Positions 6,306 to 15,319 are shown, numbered from the stretch's first letter. The stretch is DNA of 64,000 nucleotides from a bacterium (GCA_020625875.1 JAHLAX010000046.1:1-64000), one strand, 5' to 3'. The notes: generated by a model from the sequence alone, not told the origin. Made by a program: numbers and translations.

Positions 6306-7643
6306 ATGTCAACAAAATTAACTGACAAGTATTTAAAAGGATTTATCAGCGAGGATGAATACAAGGGTATCGCCTCTCAGGTTAAAGTCGCTCATAAGGC
6401 GTTGCACGACGGCACAGGTCTCGGCAATGACTTTATCGGATGGGTTGACCTTCCCACAAATTATGATAAAGAGGAATTTGACCGCATAAAAAAAGCTGCC
6501 GCGAAGATTAAGAACGACACCGATGTTTTTGTGGTAATCGGTATTGGCGGTTCATATCTCGGCGCGAGAGCGGCTATCGAGTTCTTGACTTCGCCTAACT
6601 ACAACGCTTTAGCTAAAGACACTCCTCAGATTTATTTCACAGGTAATTCCATTTCATCCGACGCGCTCAGCGATATTATTGAGCTCTGCGAGGGCAAGGA
6701 TGTTTCGATTAATATGATTTCAAAGTCGGGCACAACCACCGAGCCCGCTATCGCTTTCCGCGTATTCCGTGACCTGCTCGAGAAGAAGTACGGCAAGGAC
6801 GGCGCCAAGGAGCGTATCTACTGCACAACCGACAAGGCTAAAGGTACATTAAAGCAGCTTGCCGACAAAGAAGGCTACGAGACTTTTGTAGTTCCCGACG
6901 ATGTAGGCGGACGTTTTTCAGTGCTCACAGCCGTAGGTCTTCTGCCCATCGCTGTAGCGGGCGCTGACATCGACGCTCTTATGACAGGCGCGAAGAAGGC
7001 TCAGGACGAGTTTGACAACGATGATTTGTTCTCGAACGACTGCTACAAATACGCGGCTATCCGCAACATTCTTTATAATAAGGGATGCACAACCGAGATT
7101 ATGGTCAGCTACGAGCCTGCGTACACACTTATGAACGAGTGGTTCAAGCAGCTTTACGGCGAGAGTGAGGGCAAGGACAAGAAGGGTATCTTCCCCGCGA
7201 GCGTAATTTTCTCGACAGACCTTCATTCACTCGGTCAGTACATTCAGGACGGCAGACGCAACCTGTTTGAGACGGTAGTTCTTTTTGATAAGTGCAAGAA
7301 GCCGATTACACTCGGCGAGGATCCTACAAACGTTGACGGCCTCAACTTCTTAGCCGGCAAGACTATGGACTTTGTAAACCGCAAGGCGTTCGAGGGTACA
7401 GTGCTCGCGCATAACGACGGCGGTGTTCCCAACGTAGTGCTCAATGTTGAGGCTATGGACGAGTTGAACCTCGGTTATCTCATCTACTTCCTCGAGAAGG
7501 CTTGCGCTATTTCCGGATATATTCTCGGCGTCAATCCGTTCAATCAGCCTGGTGTAGAGAGCTATAAGAAGAATATGTTTGCGCTGCTCGGCAAGCCTGG
7601 TTATGAAGACCAGAAGGCGGAGTTAGAAGCAAGACTTGGTTAA
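6306..7643 (+). CDS. pgi: Glucose-6-phosphate isomerase
   Basis: PGI, 445 aa, interconverts glucose-6-phosphate and fructose-6-phosphate in the cytoplasm. It is the shorter form usual in Firmicutes. The SIS-type sugar phosphate site is seen as [15 protein letters not shown] and [32 protein letters not shown] is the first PGI signature, and the C-terminal [16 protein letters not shown] carries the second signature with the catalytic Lys. It has its own promoter. It links glucose released from starch to glycolysis, which fits the amylases in this window. Confidence 0.96.
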   Translation: MSTKLTDKYLKGFISEDEYKGIASQVKVAHKALHDGTGLGNDFIGWVDLPTNYDKEEFDRIKKAAAKIKNDTDVFVVIGIGGSYLGARAAIEFLTSPNYNALAKDTPQIYFTGNSISSDALSDIIELCEGKDVSINMISKSGTTTEPAIAFRVFRDLLEKKYGKDGAKERIYCTTDKAKGTLKQLADKEGYETFVVPDDVGGRFSVLTAVGLLPIAVAGADIDALMTGAKKAQDEFDNDDLFSNDCYKYAAIRNILYNKGCTTEIMVSYEPAYTLMNEWFKQLYGESEGKDKKGIFPASVIFSTDLHSLGQYIQDGRRNLFETVVLFDKCKKPITLGEDPTNVDGLNFLAGKTMDFVNRKAFEGTVLAHNDGGVPNVVLNVEAMDELNLGYLIYFLEKACAISGYILGVNPFNQPGVESYKKNMFALLGKPGYEDQKAELEARLG

Positions 7644-7697
7644 TAATACAGATTATTTATAGTATTAAAAATATGAAAAATAAGGAGGAGTAAAAGT

Positions 7698-8114
7698 ATG
7701 GTTACTTTACTTATCGGAAAAAAAGGTTCAGGCAAAACAAAGAAGCTCATTCAGCTCGCTAACGAGGCTGTAGCTGCTTCTCAGGGCAACGTAGTTGTTA
7801 TCGAAAAGGGAGCCAAGCTCACCTACGATATTACCTCGAAGGCTCGTCTTATTGATACCGACCAGTACGCTGTTAAGGGCTACGATATGCTGTATGGTTT
7901 TATCAGCGGCATATGCGCGGGCAACTATGACGTTACTGATATTCTTATTGATTCCACATTCAAGATTGCTCCCGAGGCTATCGGCGGCATTGATGAATTT
8001 ACAAAGAAGCTTCAGTCACTCAGCGAGTACTCTGGCGCCAATATGGTAGTCCTCATCTCAGCGGCTGAAGAAGATTTACCCAGCGATATCAACGCAGTTT
8101 GTGAAGTTATCTGA
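7698..8114 (+). CDS. Small P-loop ATP/GTP-binding protein
   Basis: 138-aa soluble protein with a clear Walker A motif at its N-terminus (LLIGKKGSGKTKKL) and a possible Walker B-like strand (DILIDSTFK, about residues 75-83). Further strands (NVVVIEKG, NMVVLISA) fit a minimal P-loop fold. It is too short for a kinase or ABC protein with known extra domains. A strong ribosome site (AAGGAGGAG) precedes the ATG. It follows pgi by 54 bases and could share its transcript. I do not recognise a specific function. Confidence 0.75.
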   Translation: MVTLLIGKKGSGKTKKLIQLANEAVAASQGNVVVIEKGAKLTYDITSKARLIDTDQYAVKGYDMLYGFISGICAGNYDVTDILIDSTFKIAPEAIGGIDEFTKKLQSLSEYSGANMVVLISAAEEDLPSDINAVCEVI

Positions 8115-8137
8115 TGATTTTGTAAAAAACAATATCT

Positions 8138-8279
8138 GTACCCCTTTTTAAAGGGGTCGAAATCTTCGATTTCGGGGGATTGTATTTCCTTGCTATGAAC
8201 GTTCATAAAAAGGAAGCATAATCCCCCAAAATTGACGGATGTTATCCGTAACTATTTTGACCCCTTTAAAAAGGGGTAC
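8138..8279. repeat. GTAC-ended palindromic element, copy 1 (142 bp)
   Basis: Ends are GTACCCCTTTTTAAAG and its complement CTTTAAAAAGGGGTAC. Inside are a local palindrome (GAAATCTTCGATTTC), GGGGGATT / AATCCCCC and the conserved core TATGAACGTTC. Three further copies lie at 17859-18024, 28524-28676 and 45787-45951, each just downstream of a stop codon and mostly just upstream of the next gene. No coding capacity. Confidence 0.85.
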
Positions 8280-8290
8280 AATAGTTTCTC

Positions 8291-8319
8291 TTGAATAATA
8301 CGTTCTTTTGTGTTAAAAT
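8291..8319 (+). promoter_or_regulatory. Promoter of the LRR-dockerin gene
   Basis: TTGAAT (8291-8296), 17-base spacer, TAAAAT (8314-8319), immediately after the repeat element and 28 bases before the ATG. Confidence 0.65.
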
Positions 8320-8347
8320 CTACATAGATTCTATTGGAGTTGAAAAT

Positions 8348-9277
8348 ATGAAAAAGACAGTTTCAATATTACTGGCGATAATAATCGCGGCGGCTTCGCT
8401 GTTTTCGGCGGGCGCGTTTGTGTCGCCTGATTATCCCAATATAGATTTTACCAATGATTTTGACGATAATCTTTATGTTTCGGGTTATACCGGTACAGAT
8501 TCCGTGCTGGTAATTCCCGAAACTGTTTACGGCAAGAACGTTCTGCGCTTAGGAAAAAAGTCGCTCAAAGGCAACGAAGCGCTCGAAAGCGTAATAATGC
8601 ACGACAATATGACAATTATCAGAGAGCGGGCTATGTATCAGTGCCCAAATCTGTCGTATGTATTTTACTCCCAAAAGCTCGAGGTTATTGAATCGTACGC
8701 TCTGGCTTATAACAACGAAAATATCACCTCGGCGCTCTTGCGTAACACAGCCGTAAGGCAACTCGGTGACGGCGCGTATATGGAGTGCAACAACTTAGAG
8801 TATCTGTCGCTTCCTGATACGCTTGAGCAGATTGACGGTACTGTATTTAATAAAACCTCTATCAGAAAGCTTGTGCTGCCGAGCAAAACAACTACCATCG
8901 GCGCGCGAAGCTTTGCATATTGTGATAAGCTCAAAGAAATCTATGTACCCGCGTCAGTTACGGTTATCGGTACCGATGTTTTTCACGGTTCAAACAACGT
9001 GACCGTCTATACTCCCGAGGGTAGCGCGATGTGGGAATACTGTGAGGGAAACGGCATCACCTGCGCAGCTCTGAGTGAGGAAAACTTACCGTCGCGCCTG
9101 CTCGGCGACACTAACGGCGACAGCGAGCTGACCATCAACGACGTCACGTTTATTCAGCGTGAGCTCGCGGGCTATAAAACCAATTTTTACGCCGATAACT
9201 GCGATTTCAACGGCGATTGCGTTTTTAATATCAACGACGCCACAATGCTGCAGCTCAAGCTTGTGGGACTTATATAA
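8348..9277 (+). CDS. Secreted leucine-rich repeat protein with C-terminal dockerin
   Basis: Exported protein of 309 aa. Residues 1-23 are a signal peptide. Residues about 45-240 carry BspA-type leucine-rich repeats with recurring L-E-S/Y-V/L-x-x-x-x-x-I motifs (ALESVIMHDNMTIIRERAMY, LEYLSLPDTLEQID, LKEIYVPASVTVIG). Residues about 252-309 form a type I dockerin: two calcium-binding segments, DTNGDSELTINDVTFIQREL and DFNGDCVFNINDATMLQLKL. A dockerin implies attachment to a cohesin scaffold outside the cell. The LRR part may bind protein or carbohydrate. The start is ATG 8348, 8 bases after GGAG; the frame extends upstream to 8291 without a ribosome site. No cohesin gene is in this window. Confidence 0.85.
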   Translation: MKKTVSILLAIIIAAASLFSAGAFVSPDYPNIDFTNDFDDNLYVSGYTGTDSVLVIPETVYGKNVLRLGKKSLKGNEALESVIMHDNMTIIRERAMYQCPNLSYVFYSQKLEVIESYALAYNNENITSALLRNTAVRQLGDGAYMECNNLEYLSLPDTLEQIDGTVFNKTSIRKLVLPSKTTTIGARSFAYCDKLKEIYVPASVTVIGTDVFHGSNNVTVYTPEGSAMWEYCEGNGITCAALSEENLPSRLLGDTNGDSELTINDVTFIQRELAGYKTNFYADNCDFNGDCVFNINDATMLQLKLVGLI

Positions 9278-9288
9278 AATTGATAATT

Positions 9289-9461
9289 GTAGGGGAGCCG
9301 CTCATGCTGCTCCAGAGTCCCCCTTTTCTAAAGGGGAAAAGAAATCAACTTGTTGATTTCAAGGGGGATTGAAGTATGAAACAAAGCATACATCTGATAT
9401 TAACTCCAATCCCACCGACTTCGCTACGCTCAGCCACCTCCCTTTCGTAAAGGGAGGCTAT
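9289..9461. repeat. Composite dispersed repeats
   Basis: Intergenic stretch with TGTAGGGGAGCCGCTC (9288-on), then CCCCCTTTTCTAAAGGGG and GATTTCAAGGGGGATT (to 9370), then AATCCCACCG...CTCCCTTTCGTAAAGGGAGG (9409-9460). The last two parts match positions 1-24 and 149-203. The final hairpin is followed by a T run and may end the upstream transcript. Confidence 0.65.
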
Positions 9462-9567
9462 TTTTTCAAAAAGTTAGAAAAATTGCGGTTTTTAATTGAC
9501 TTTAGCGTGATGATGTGATACTATAATAAGGCTTTGAAATATTTAAAATTTTTATGAGGTGAAAAAT

Positions 9568-10392
9568 ATGAAAAGATTTATCGCATTGGCTCTCATAGCC
9601 GTAATGGCAGTTTGTGTTTTCGCGGGCTGCGGCTCATCAGACACAAAGTCATCAGACGCTAAAACCGCCGACAAAACTACATTCACAGTAGGATTTGACG
9701 CTGAGTTCGAGCCCTACGGCTATCTTGACGAAAAGACAAACGAGTACACAGGCTTTGACCTTGAGCTTGCTCAGGCTGTTTGTGACAACTTAGGCTGGGA
9801 GCTTAAGAAGCAGCCCATCGACTGGGACAACAAGGACAGCGAGCTTAACTCAGGCACAATCGACTGCATCTGGAACGGCTTTACAATCAACGGCCGTGAG
9901 GATAAGTATACATGGTCTGTTCCCTATGTTGACAACTCTCAGGTAGTTGTTGTAAAGAAGGATTCTGACATCAAGAAGCTCAACGACTTAAGCGGCAAGG
10001 TTGTAGCCGTTCAGGCTGACTCATCAGCTTTGGCTGCGTTTGAGGGCGATGACGCTACAAAAGAAAACAAGAAGCTCGCAAAATCCTTCAAGGAACTCCA
10101 GCAGGTAGGCAACTACAACGACGCTCTTATGAATCTTGACGCGGGCGCTGTTGAAGCTGTATGTATGGATATTGGTGTAGCTCAGGCTAAAATCGCGGAT
10201 ACCAAAGATAAGTACAAAATGCTTGACGAAATCGTTTCAACAGAGCAGTACGGTATCGGCTTCAAGAAGGGCAACACAGAGCTCAAGGATAAGGTTGAAA
10301 AAGAACTTATGAAGCTTGTTAAGAACGGCAAGTTCGCTAAAATCGCTAAGAAATATAAGCTTCAGGACGCAGTTTGCCTCGGTAAGGATTAA
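9568..10392 (+). CDS. Amino-acid ABC transporter substrate-binding lipoprotein
   Basis: Solute-binding protein of 274 aa, type II fold, for polar amino acids (SBP_bac_3 family). The signal peptide ends in a lipobox (FAGC, Cys at residue 20), so the mature protein is lipid-anchored on the outer face of the membrane. FTVGFDAEFEPYGYLDEK and GFDLELAQAVC near the N-terminus and DCIWNGFTI are typical of glutamine, arginine or cystine binders. The start is ATG 9568, 6 bases after GAGGTG. It heads a three-gene importer operon with permease and ATPase. A terminator after it would give more binding protein than permease. The exact substrate cannot be read from sequence. Confidence 0.92.
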   Translation: MKRFIALALIAVMAVCVFAGCGSSDTKSSDAKTADKTTFTVGFDAEFEPYGYLDEKTNEYTGFDLELAQAVCDNLGWELKKQPIDWDNKDSELNSGTIDCIWNGFTINGREDKYTWSVPYVDNSQVVVVKKDSDIKKLNDLSGKVVAVQADSSALAAFEGDDATKENKKLAKSFKELQQVGNYNDALMNLDAGAVEAVCMDIGVAQAKIADTKDKYKMLDEIVSTEQYGIGFKKGNTELKDKVEKELMKLVKNGKFAKIAKKYKLQDAVCLGKD

Positions 10393-10405
10393 TAGTTGAT
10401 TACAC

Positions 10406-10434
10406 GGGCTGTCTCTTTTGGGACAGCCCTTTTC
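10406..10434 (+). terminator. Attenuating terminator inside ABC importer operon
   Basis: Stem GGGCTGTC (10406-10413) / GACAGCCC (10422-10429) followed by TTTT, between the binding-protein and permease genes. Such partial terminators commonly set higher binding-protein levels. Confidence 0.75.
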
Positions 10435-10470
10435 TCAATAATCGAGTCTTTTGAAAAAAGGATGATAACT

Positions 10471-11232
10471 ATGAAGAAAAAATATGTTATTGTTGCCGCC
10501 GTTGTGTTTGTGGCGCTGCTTATACCCGCTATTATAGCAATCTGCAGCGGTATAAATATAACGGGCAACGAGAATTTTACTAATCTGACAGGCATTGTCG
10601 CTCAGATTTCGAGCGGTATGTGGGCTTCGCTGATTCTTTTTACATTGACGCTCGTTTTCTCGATGCCGATAGGTCTTTTGATAACCTTCGCGCGCCGTTC
10701 GCGCTTTAAGGTCATTGAGATGATTACAAAGTTTTATATCTCTGTAATGCGCGGTACTCCGCTTATGCTTCAGCTGATTGTTGTGTATTTCGCGCCTTAT
10801 TATATTTTCAAGATTCCGCTGAGTTCAGACTATCGTTTTTACGCGGCTATCATCGGTTTTTCACTCAACTACGCGGCTTATTTTGCCGAGATTTACCGCA
10901 GCGGTATCGAGGCTGTGCCGAAGGGACATTACGAGGCGGCTAAGGTGCTCGGATATTCGCGCCAGCAGACTTTTATTAAAATAGTTTTCCCCCAGATGGT
11001 CCGCCATGTGCTGCCGCCTGTTACAAACGAAATTATCACTCTCGTTAAGGATACATCGCTCGCTTACGCTATCGCGTATGTTGAGATGTTCACTCTCGCC
11101 AAGCAGGTAGCGGCGGCTCAGAGCAGTATTCTGGCGCTGTTTGTCGCGGGCTTGTTCTACTATCTTTTCAACCTTCTCGTTGCTTTTGTTATGGGTTTAA
11201 TCGAGAAGAAGATGAACTATTATACAAAGTAG
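10471..11232 (+). CDS. Amino-acid ABC transporter permease
   Basis: Integral membrane permease of 253 aa in the HisM/GlnP family. An N-terminal anchor (YVIVAAVVFVALLIPAIIAIC) precedes the five-segment core. The EAA loop that docks the ATPase is seen as GHYEAAKVLGYSRQQTFIKI. RGTPLMLQLIVVYF and VKDTSLAYAI are family motifs. The start is ATG 10471, about 8 bases after AAGGA; an ATG at 10462 is in frame but lies on the ribosome site. It sits 11 bases before the ATPase gene. Confidence 0.92.
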   Translation: MKKKYVIVAAVVFVALLIPAIIAICSGINITGNENFTNLTGIVAQISSGMWASLILFTLTLVFSMPIGLLITFARRSRFKVIEMITKFYISVMRGTPLMLQLIVVYFAPYYIFKIPLSSDYRFYAAIIGFSLNYAAYFAEIYRSGIEAVPKGHYEAAKVLGYSRQQTFIKIVFPQMVRHVLPPVTNEIITLVKDTSLAYAIAYVEMFTLAKQVAAAQSSILALFVAGLFYYLFNLLVAFVMGLIEKKMNYYTK

Positions 11233-11243
11233 GAGGTTGAATT

Positions 11244-12002
11244 ATGAAGCTGTTAGAAATTAATAATATAAAGAAAACCTTTGATGATTTAGAGGTATTA
11301 AAAGACATTTCAATCTCTGTCGAGGAGGGAGAGGTTGTCTCAATCCTCGGACCCTCGGGCTCGGGCAAATCGACGCTTCTGCGCTGCGCTACGTTCCTCG
11401 AAACAATGGACGCGGGCAGTATGTATTACTGCGGCGAGGAAGCCGTAAAGGATGTAAACGGAAAATCCGTATACGCAAGCAAGCACGACCTCAAAAGGAT
11501 TATGAATTACTATGGACTAGTGTTCCAGAATTTCAATCTCTTCCCGCATTTTACGGTGCTCAAAAATATTATGGACGCGCCTGTTCACGTACAAAAACGT
11601 GATAAGAAAGAAGTATATGATGAGGCTATGAGCCTGTTAAAACAGATGGGAATTGAGGACAGGGCGGATTACCTGCCGTGTCAGCTTTCGGGCGGACAGC
11701 AGCAGCGTGTGGCTATTGCCAGAGCGCTCGCGATGAATCCGAAGATTCTGTTTTTTGACGAGCCCACCTCGGCGCTCGACCCTGAGCTTACAGCTGAAAT
11801 CTTAAAAGTGCTCCGTCAGCTAGCCGAGAAGAAGATGACTATGGTTATCGTAACTCACGAAATCGAGTTCGCCCGCAACGTGTCCGACAGAGTAATATTT
11901 ATGGACGAGGGCTACATAATAGAACAGGGCGCTCCCGAGGATGTTATCGACAATCCCGCTAACGACAGAGTAAGGGCGTTTCTGGCTAAAGTAAAGGGCT
12001 AA
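11244..12002 (+). CDS. Amino-acid ABC transporter ATP-binding protein
   Basis: ABC ATPase of 252 aa of the GlnQ/HisP class that powers the importer encoded just upstream. Walker A is GPSGSGKST, the Q-loop lies in LVFQNFNLFPH, the signature is LSGGQQQRVAIARAL, Walker B is ILFFDEPTSALD and the switch His is in IVTHE. All motifs are intact. A ribosome site AGGAGG lies just before the ATG. The yihY gene follows 7 bases after the stop and may be read on the same mRNA. Confidence 0.95.
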   Translation: MKLLEINNIKKTFDDLEVLKDISISVEEGEVVSILGPSGSGKSTLLRCATFLETMDAGSMYYCGEEAVKDVNGKSVYASKHDLKRIMNYYGLVFQNFNLFPHFTVLKNIMDAPVHVQKRDKKEVYDEAMSLLKQMGIEDRADYLPCQLSGGQQQRVAIARALAMNPKILFFDEPTSALDPELTAEILKVLRQLAEKKMTMVIVTHEIEFARNVSDRVIFMDEGYIIEQGAPEDVIDNPANDRVRAFLAKVKG

Positions 12003-12009
12003 GCGTTTT

Positions 12010-12897
12010 ATGAGTAAGCTTTTGAATTGGATTAAAATTCTAATTAAGAATATAAAATTGATCTTAAATAAAAACTCAAAGGATAATGTATCAGCCATAG
12101 CTGCTCAGTCGGCGTTTTTTATAATCCTTTCGTTTGTGCCGTTCCTTATGTTCACTTTGGCGATTTTTTCTCATTTTGGGGTTACACAGTCAGTCTTTGA
12201 GGGTGTATTTGAGAACGTTTTTATAGACGAATCCCTGAACGCATGGCTGAAAAACATTTTTTATGAGATTTATTCTTACTCGACAGGAGTCGCGATTACA
12301 ACAATTATCGCCGCGCTTTGGTCAGCGGGTAAGGGAGTTTACTCCATAACTGAGGGAATAAGGGTAATTTACAATTTGCCCAACCGACACAACTGGCTTA
12401 TTAAAAGGCTTTTTTCGATGGGTTACACGGCTTTGCTTTTTATAGCTATTCTTTTGTCGACGATTGGACTTGTTCTTTCTGAATTTGTCGATGATGTAAT
12501 CAAACCGATTATAAAGACCTTGCCGAATATCGTTTATGTTCTGTATACGCTCAGGTATCTGATTGTATTCGTATTGATTGTATTGCTCTTATCCGTGGCG
12601 TTTAAACTGTATTTAAGGAGCAGGGTAGAGGATAAGCGCTACGCCTCGTTTAAGTGTCAGCTGCCCGGGGCGTTGATTGCCGCCGCGAGCTGGGTGGTGC
12701 TTTCGCTGGGCTTTAAGATTTATGTAAATTACTTTAACGGATTCAGTATTTATGGCAGTCTGGCGTCGATGACGCTTGTGATGGTATGGGCGTATTTTTG
12801 CATTTACGCGCTTGTGTGGGGTATACAGATTAACTATATGTATCGCGATAAAATATCAGCTTTTAAGATACGCAAACTTTTTAAAAGAAAGTCTTGA
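12010..12897 (+). CDS. YihY/BrkB family membrane protein
   Basis: Polytopic membrane protein of 295 aa in the YihY/virulence factor BrkB family, once misnamed ribonuclease BN. About six membrane segments are visible, starting with FFIILSFVPFLMFTLAIFSHF. The family motifs are DNVSAIAAQSAFF near residue 22-34, ALWSAGKGVYSITEGI, and PGALIAAASWVVLSLGFKIYV near the C-terminus. The molecular role is not settled in the family. There is only a weak ribosome site, inside the end of the ABC ATPase gene, so translation may be coupled. Its stop codon lies in the -35 box of the next promoter. Confidence 0.85.
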   Translation: MSKLLNWIKILIKNIKLILNKNSKDNVSAIAAQSAFFIILSFVPFLMFTLAIFSHFGVTQSVFEGVFENVFIDESLNAWLKNIFYEIYSYSTGVAITTIIAALWSAGKGVYSITEGIRVIYNLPNRHNWLIKRLFSMGYTALLFIAILLSTIGLVLSEFVDDVIKPIIKTLPNIVYVLYTLRYLIVFVLIVLLLSVAFKLYLRSRVEDKRYASFKCQLPGALIAAASWVVLSLGFKIYVNYFNGFSIYGSLASMTLVMVWAYFCIYALVWGIQINYMYRDKISAFKIRKLFKRKS

Positions 12898-12922
12898 CAA
12901 AATTCTCTACATTTTGTAAAAT
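12894..12922 (+). promoter_or_regulatory. Promoter of yceD-rpmF
   Basis: Consensus TTGACA (12894-12899), 17-base spacer, TAAAAT (12917-12922), 36 bases before the yceD ATG. Confidence 0.75.
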
Positions 12923-12957
12923 AGTACACAGCGTTTTAATATAACTTGGAGGTGCTT

Positions 12958-13452
12958 ATGCTTCTAAAGTTGAAGGACGTCTTTATTAACGAAGGCAGCC
13001 GCTCGGAAGTTGACTATTCCTTGCCGCTCGCTGAGCTTGACATTAACGGGGATTATCCATTCAAATCTCCTGTCAGGGTTTTGGCGACGGCGGTCAATCG
13101 GGCAGGGCTTGTGGAGCTTAATGTAGACGCGGTTTTTGATTATACCACCCGCTGCGACAGATGCTTTGTTCCTATGACGAAGCATATGAAGCTATCATTT
13201 ACCCACGGACTCGCTGTCGAGTTGATAGACGAAGAAAACGACGACTATATTGAAACACCTGATTATACGCTCGAGCTTGACGATCTAGTCATTTCGGACA
13301 TTCTGCTCAATTTGCCGAGCAAGATGCTCTGCCGTGACGATTGCAAGGGCTTGTGTCCTGATTGCGGCGCTAACCTCAACGAAGGCGACTGCGGCTGCGA
13401 TAAACAAAAGATTGACCCGAGGCTCGAGGCTTTAAAAGATTTAATTGATTAG
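12958..13452 (+). CDS. yceD: YceD/DUF177 family protein
   Basis: 164-aa protein of the YceD (DUF177) family, which across bacteria is almost always found just before rpmF, as here; a role in large-subunit rRNA accumulation is reported for plant and bacterial members. Visible are a CDRC pair (TTRCDRC, about residues 65-70) and a Cys-rich end (CRDDCKGLCPDCGANLNEGDCGC), which resembles a zinc-binding knuckle. The start is ATG 12958, 5 bases after GGAGGTG. It shares a transcript with rpmF. Confidence 0.9.
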   Translation: MLLKLKDVFINEGSRSEVDYSLPLAELDINGDYPFKSPVRVLATAVNRAGLVELNVDAVFDYTTRCDRCFVPMTKHMKLSFTHGLAVELIDEENDDYIETPDYTLELDDLVISDILLNLPSKMLCRDDCKGLCPDCGANLNEGDCGCDKQKIDPRLEALKDLID

Positions 13453-13479
13453 TATATTTACTTTTAAGGAGGAATAAAA

Positions 13480-13677
13480 ATGGCAGTACCTACCGGAAAA
13501 ACTTCTCACAAAAGAAAGAGCTCAAGACGCTCAGCTAACTACAAGCTTGACGCTCCCACACTCACAACTTGTCCCAACTGCGGTACATTGACAGCGGCTC
13601 ACAAGGCTTGCGTAAACTGCGGTATGTATAAGGGCAGACAGGTTGTCGTTATGGAAGACGCAACAGCTAAAAAGTAA
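13480..13677 (+). CDS. rpmF: 50S ribosomal protein L32
   Basis: L32, 65 aa, with the conserved basic start (AVPTGKTSHKRKSSRR) and a four-cysteine zinc ribbon (CPNCGTLTAAHKACVNCG). It is thus the zinc-binding C+ form. It follows yceD by 27 bases and has a strong AAGGAGG ribosome site; a terminator follows. Confidence 0.97.
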   Translation: MAVPTGKTSHKRKSSRRSANYKLDAPTLTTCPNCGTLTAAHKACVNCGMYKGRQVVVMEDATAKK

Positions 13678-13690
13678 TTTATGAAACGTC

Positions 13691-13722
13691 GGGCGGCAGG
13701 ATATACCAGCCGCCCTGTTTTC
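13691..13722 (+). terminator. Terminator after rpmF
   Basis: Stem GGGCGGC (13691-13697) / GCCGCCC (13709-13715) followed by TGTTTTC. Confidence 0.8.
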
Positions 13723-13774
13723 GTATTATATGTAATATTATAATTCTGAATTAGAATAAAAAGGGAGGCGCGGT

Positions 13775-15079
13775 ATGTCTGTTAAAATTAAAGACGTTGA
13801 CGAAAAAAGCCGCGCTTATAAAAAAGGCGTAAGGTCGGGCGATACTCTGGTTTCAATAAACGGCAACGAGATTGTCGATGTGCTTGACTACCGCTTTTAT
13901 CAGGTGAACAGCAAGCTTGAGCTTGAAATCCAAAAGCCTGACGATAAAGTTAAAAAGATTAAAATAAAGAAGCAGGAATATGAGGAGCTCGGGCTTGAGT
14001 TCGACACCTACCTTATGGATAAGGAGCATTCCTGCAAAAATAAGTGCATATTCTGTTTTATAGACCAGTTGCCGAAGGGTATGCGCGAGACGCTCTATTT
14101 TAAAGACGACGACAGCAGACTTTCGTTTTTGTTCGGCAACTATATAACTCTTACGAATCTGACTGAGCACGAAATCAGCAGAATAATAAAAATGCACATA
14201 AGCCCGATTAATGTGTCGGTTCATACCACTAATCCAGAGCTCAGGTGCAAGATGATGAACAACCGATTCGCGGGCAGCGCGCTCGACGCTTTGAGGCGTT
14301 TTTCAGAGGCGGGGCTTATGATGAACTGCCAGATTGTGGCGTGCCCCGGGATAAACGACGGCGACGAGCTCAGACGCACTCTGTCGGATTTGGAAGAGCT
14401 CGGCGTTCAGTGCGTGGCGGTAGTGCCCGTCGGGCTGACGCGCTACAGAGAGAATCTTTATCCGCTGACGCCTTATAACAGCGAAACGGCTGCCGAAACG
14501 CTGGATATTATTGAGCGTTTCGGCGACAAATGCAAAGAAAAATACGGCAGGCGTACTGTCTACGCCGCTGATGAGTTTTATATAAAGGCGGGCAGAGCGC
14601 TCCCTCCGCCTGAGTATTACGAGGGCTATCCCGCGCTCGAAAACGGCGTCGGGCTCGTGACACTTTTAAGGGAAGAAGTCGAGTTCGCGCTTGAGGAATT
14701 TGAACCTGACGAAACGCTAAACCATAAGGTGACTGTTGCGTGCGGCGAGTGCACCTATGAAGAACTTAAAAAGACGCTTTCACTTATAAACGTAAAGTTT
14801 CCCAACATCAATATTAACGTTCAAAAGATAAAGAACGACTTTTTTGGCGGTCAGATTGACGTCACGGGACTTGTCACGGGCGGCGATTTGATTAATCAAC
14901 TTAAGGGCAAGGACTTAGGTGACAAGCTTTTGATACCGTCCTGTATGCTGCGTTTTGAGGGGGATATTTTCCTCGATGACGTGAGCGTTGACGACGTAAG
15001 AGAGCAGCTGAATATAAACGTAAAAGTAACCGACAACAGCGGCGACGCGGTTGTACGTGAGATAATAAAAAAGGAATAG
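13775..15079 (+). CDS. DUF512 protein: PDZ plus radical SAM-like
   Basis: 434-aa protein with the three-part DUF512 plan. Residues 1-65 are PDZ-like (GVRSGDTLVSINGNEIVDVLDY). A central region has a CxxxCxxC cluster (C-KNK-C-IF-C at about residues 86-93) with FIDQLPKGMRETLYFKDDD, and resembles the radical SAM fold. The C-terminal DUF512 domain carries CGECTYEE and the DVTGLVTGGDLINQL pattern. Family members bind a 4Fe-4S cluster by motif, but the reaction is unknown. In many Firmicutes it lies directly before der, as here, which hints at a ribosome or GTPase connection. A repeat element separates the two genes. Confidence 0.9.
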   Translation: MSVKIKDVDEKSRAYKKGVRSGDTLVSINGNEIVDVLDYRFYQVNSKLELEIQKPDDKVKKIKIKKQEYEELGLEFDTYLMDKEHSCKNKCIFCFIDQLPKGMRETLYFKDDDSRLSFLFGNYITLTNLTEHEISRIIKMHISPINVSVHTTNPELRCKMMNNRFAGSALDALRRFSEAGLMMNCQIVACPGINDGDELRRTLSDLEELGVQCVAVVPVGLTRYRENLYPLTPYNSETAAETLDIIERFGDKCKEKYGRRTVYAADEFYIKAGRALPPPEYYEGYPALENGVGLVTLLREEVEFALEEFEPDETLNHKVTVACGECTYEELKKTLSLINVKFPNININVQKIKNDFFGGQIDVTGLVTGGDLINQLKGKDLGDKLLIPSCMLRFEGDIFLDDVSVDDVREQLNINVKVTDNSGDAVVREIIKKE

Positions 15080-15305
15080 GCTTCCCTTGGGGGAAGCTGT
15101 CAGCCGCAGGCTGACTTAAGAGGGTCCACTTGAAAAGGGATTATATAATAACGTTTAGTATTTCGAGCATTTCTAAAGTTGACCCTCTCCCGACCAAATC
15201 GCCTTTGGGCGATTTGCCCACCCTTTCCTTAGCAGGAACGGCAACCCTTTTGTCGGCGTTGCCGACATTTCCCCTGCAAGGGGAATTTCCCAAGGGAGGG
15301 CTTAT
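15077..15305. repeat. TTCCC-ended inverted-repeat element, copy 2
   Basis: Begins AGGCTTCCCTTGGGGGAAG and ends TTCCCAAGGGAGGGCTTA, with internal palindromes CTGTCAGCCGCAGGCTGAC and AAATCGCCTTTGGGCGATTT and a GAGGGTC...GACCCTC pair (15120-15186). It also contains a CAACGCCGACAAAAG-type hairpin (GGCAACCC...GTTGCC). It sits between the DUF512 gene and der, touching both. Confidence 0.7.
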
Positions 15306-15319
15306 AAGGAGAACTAAAA

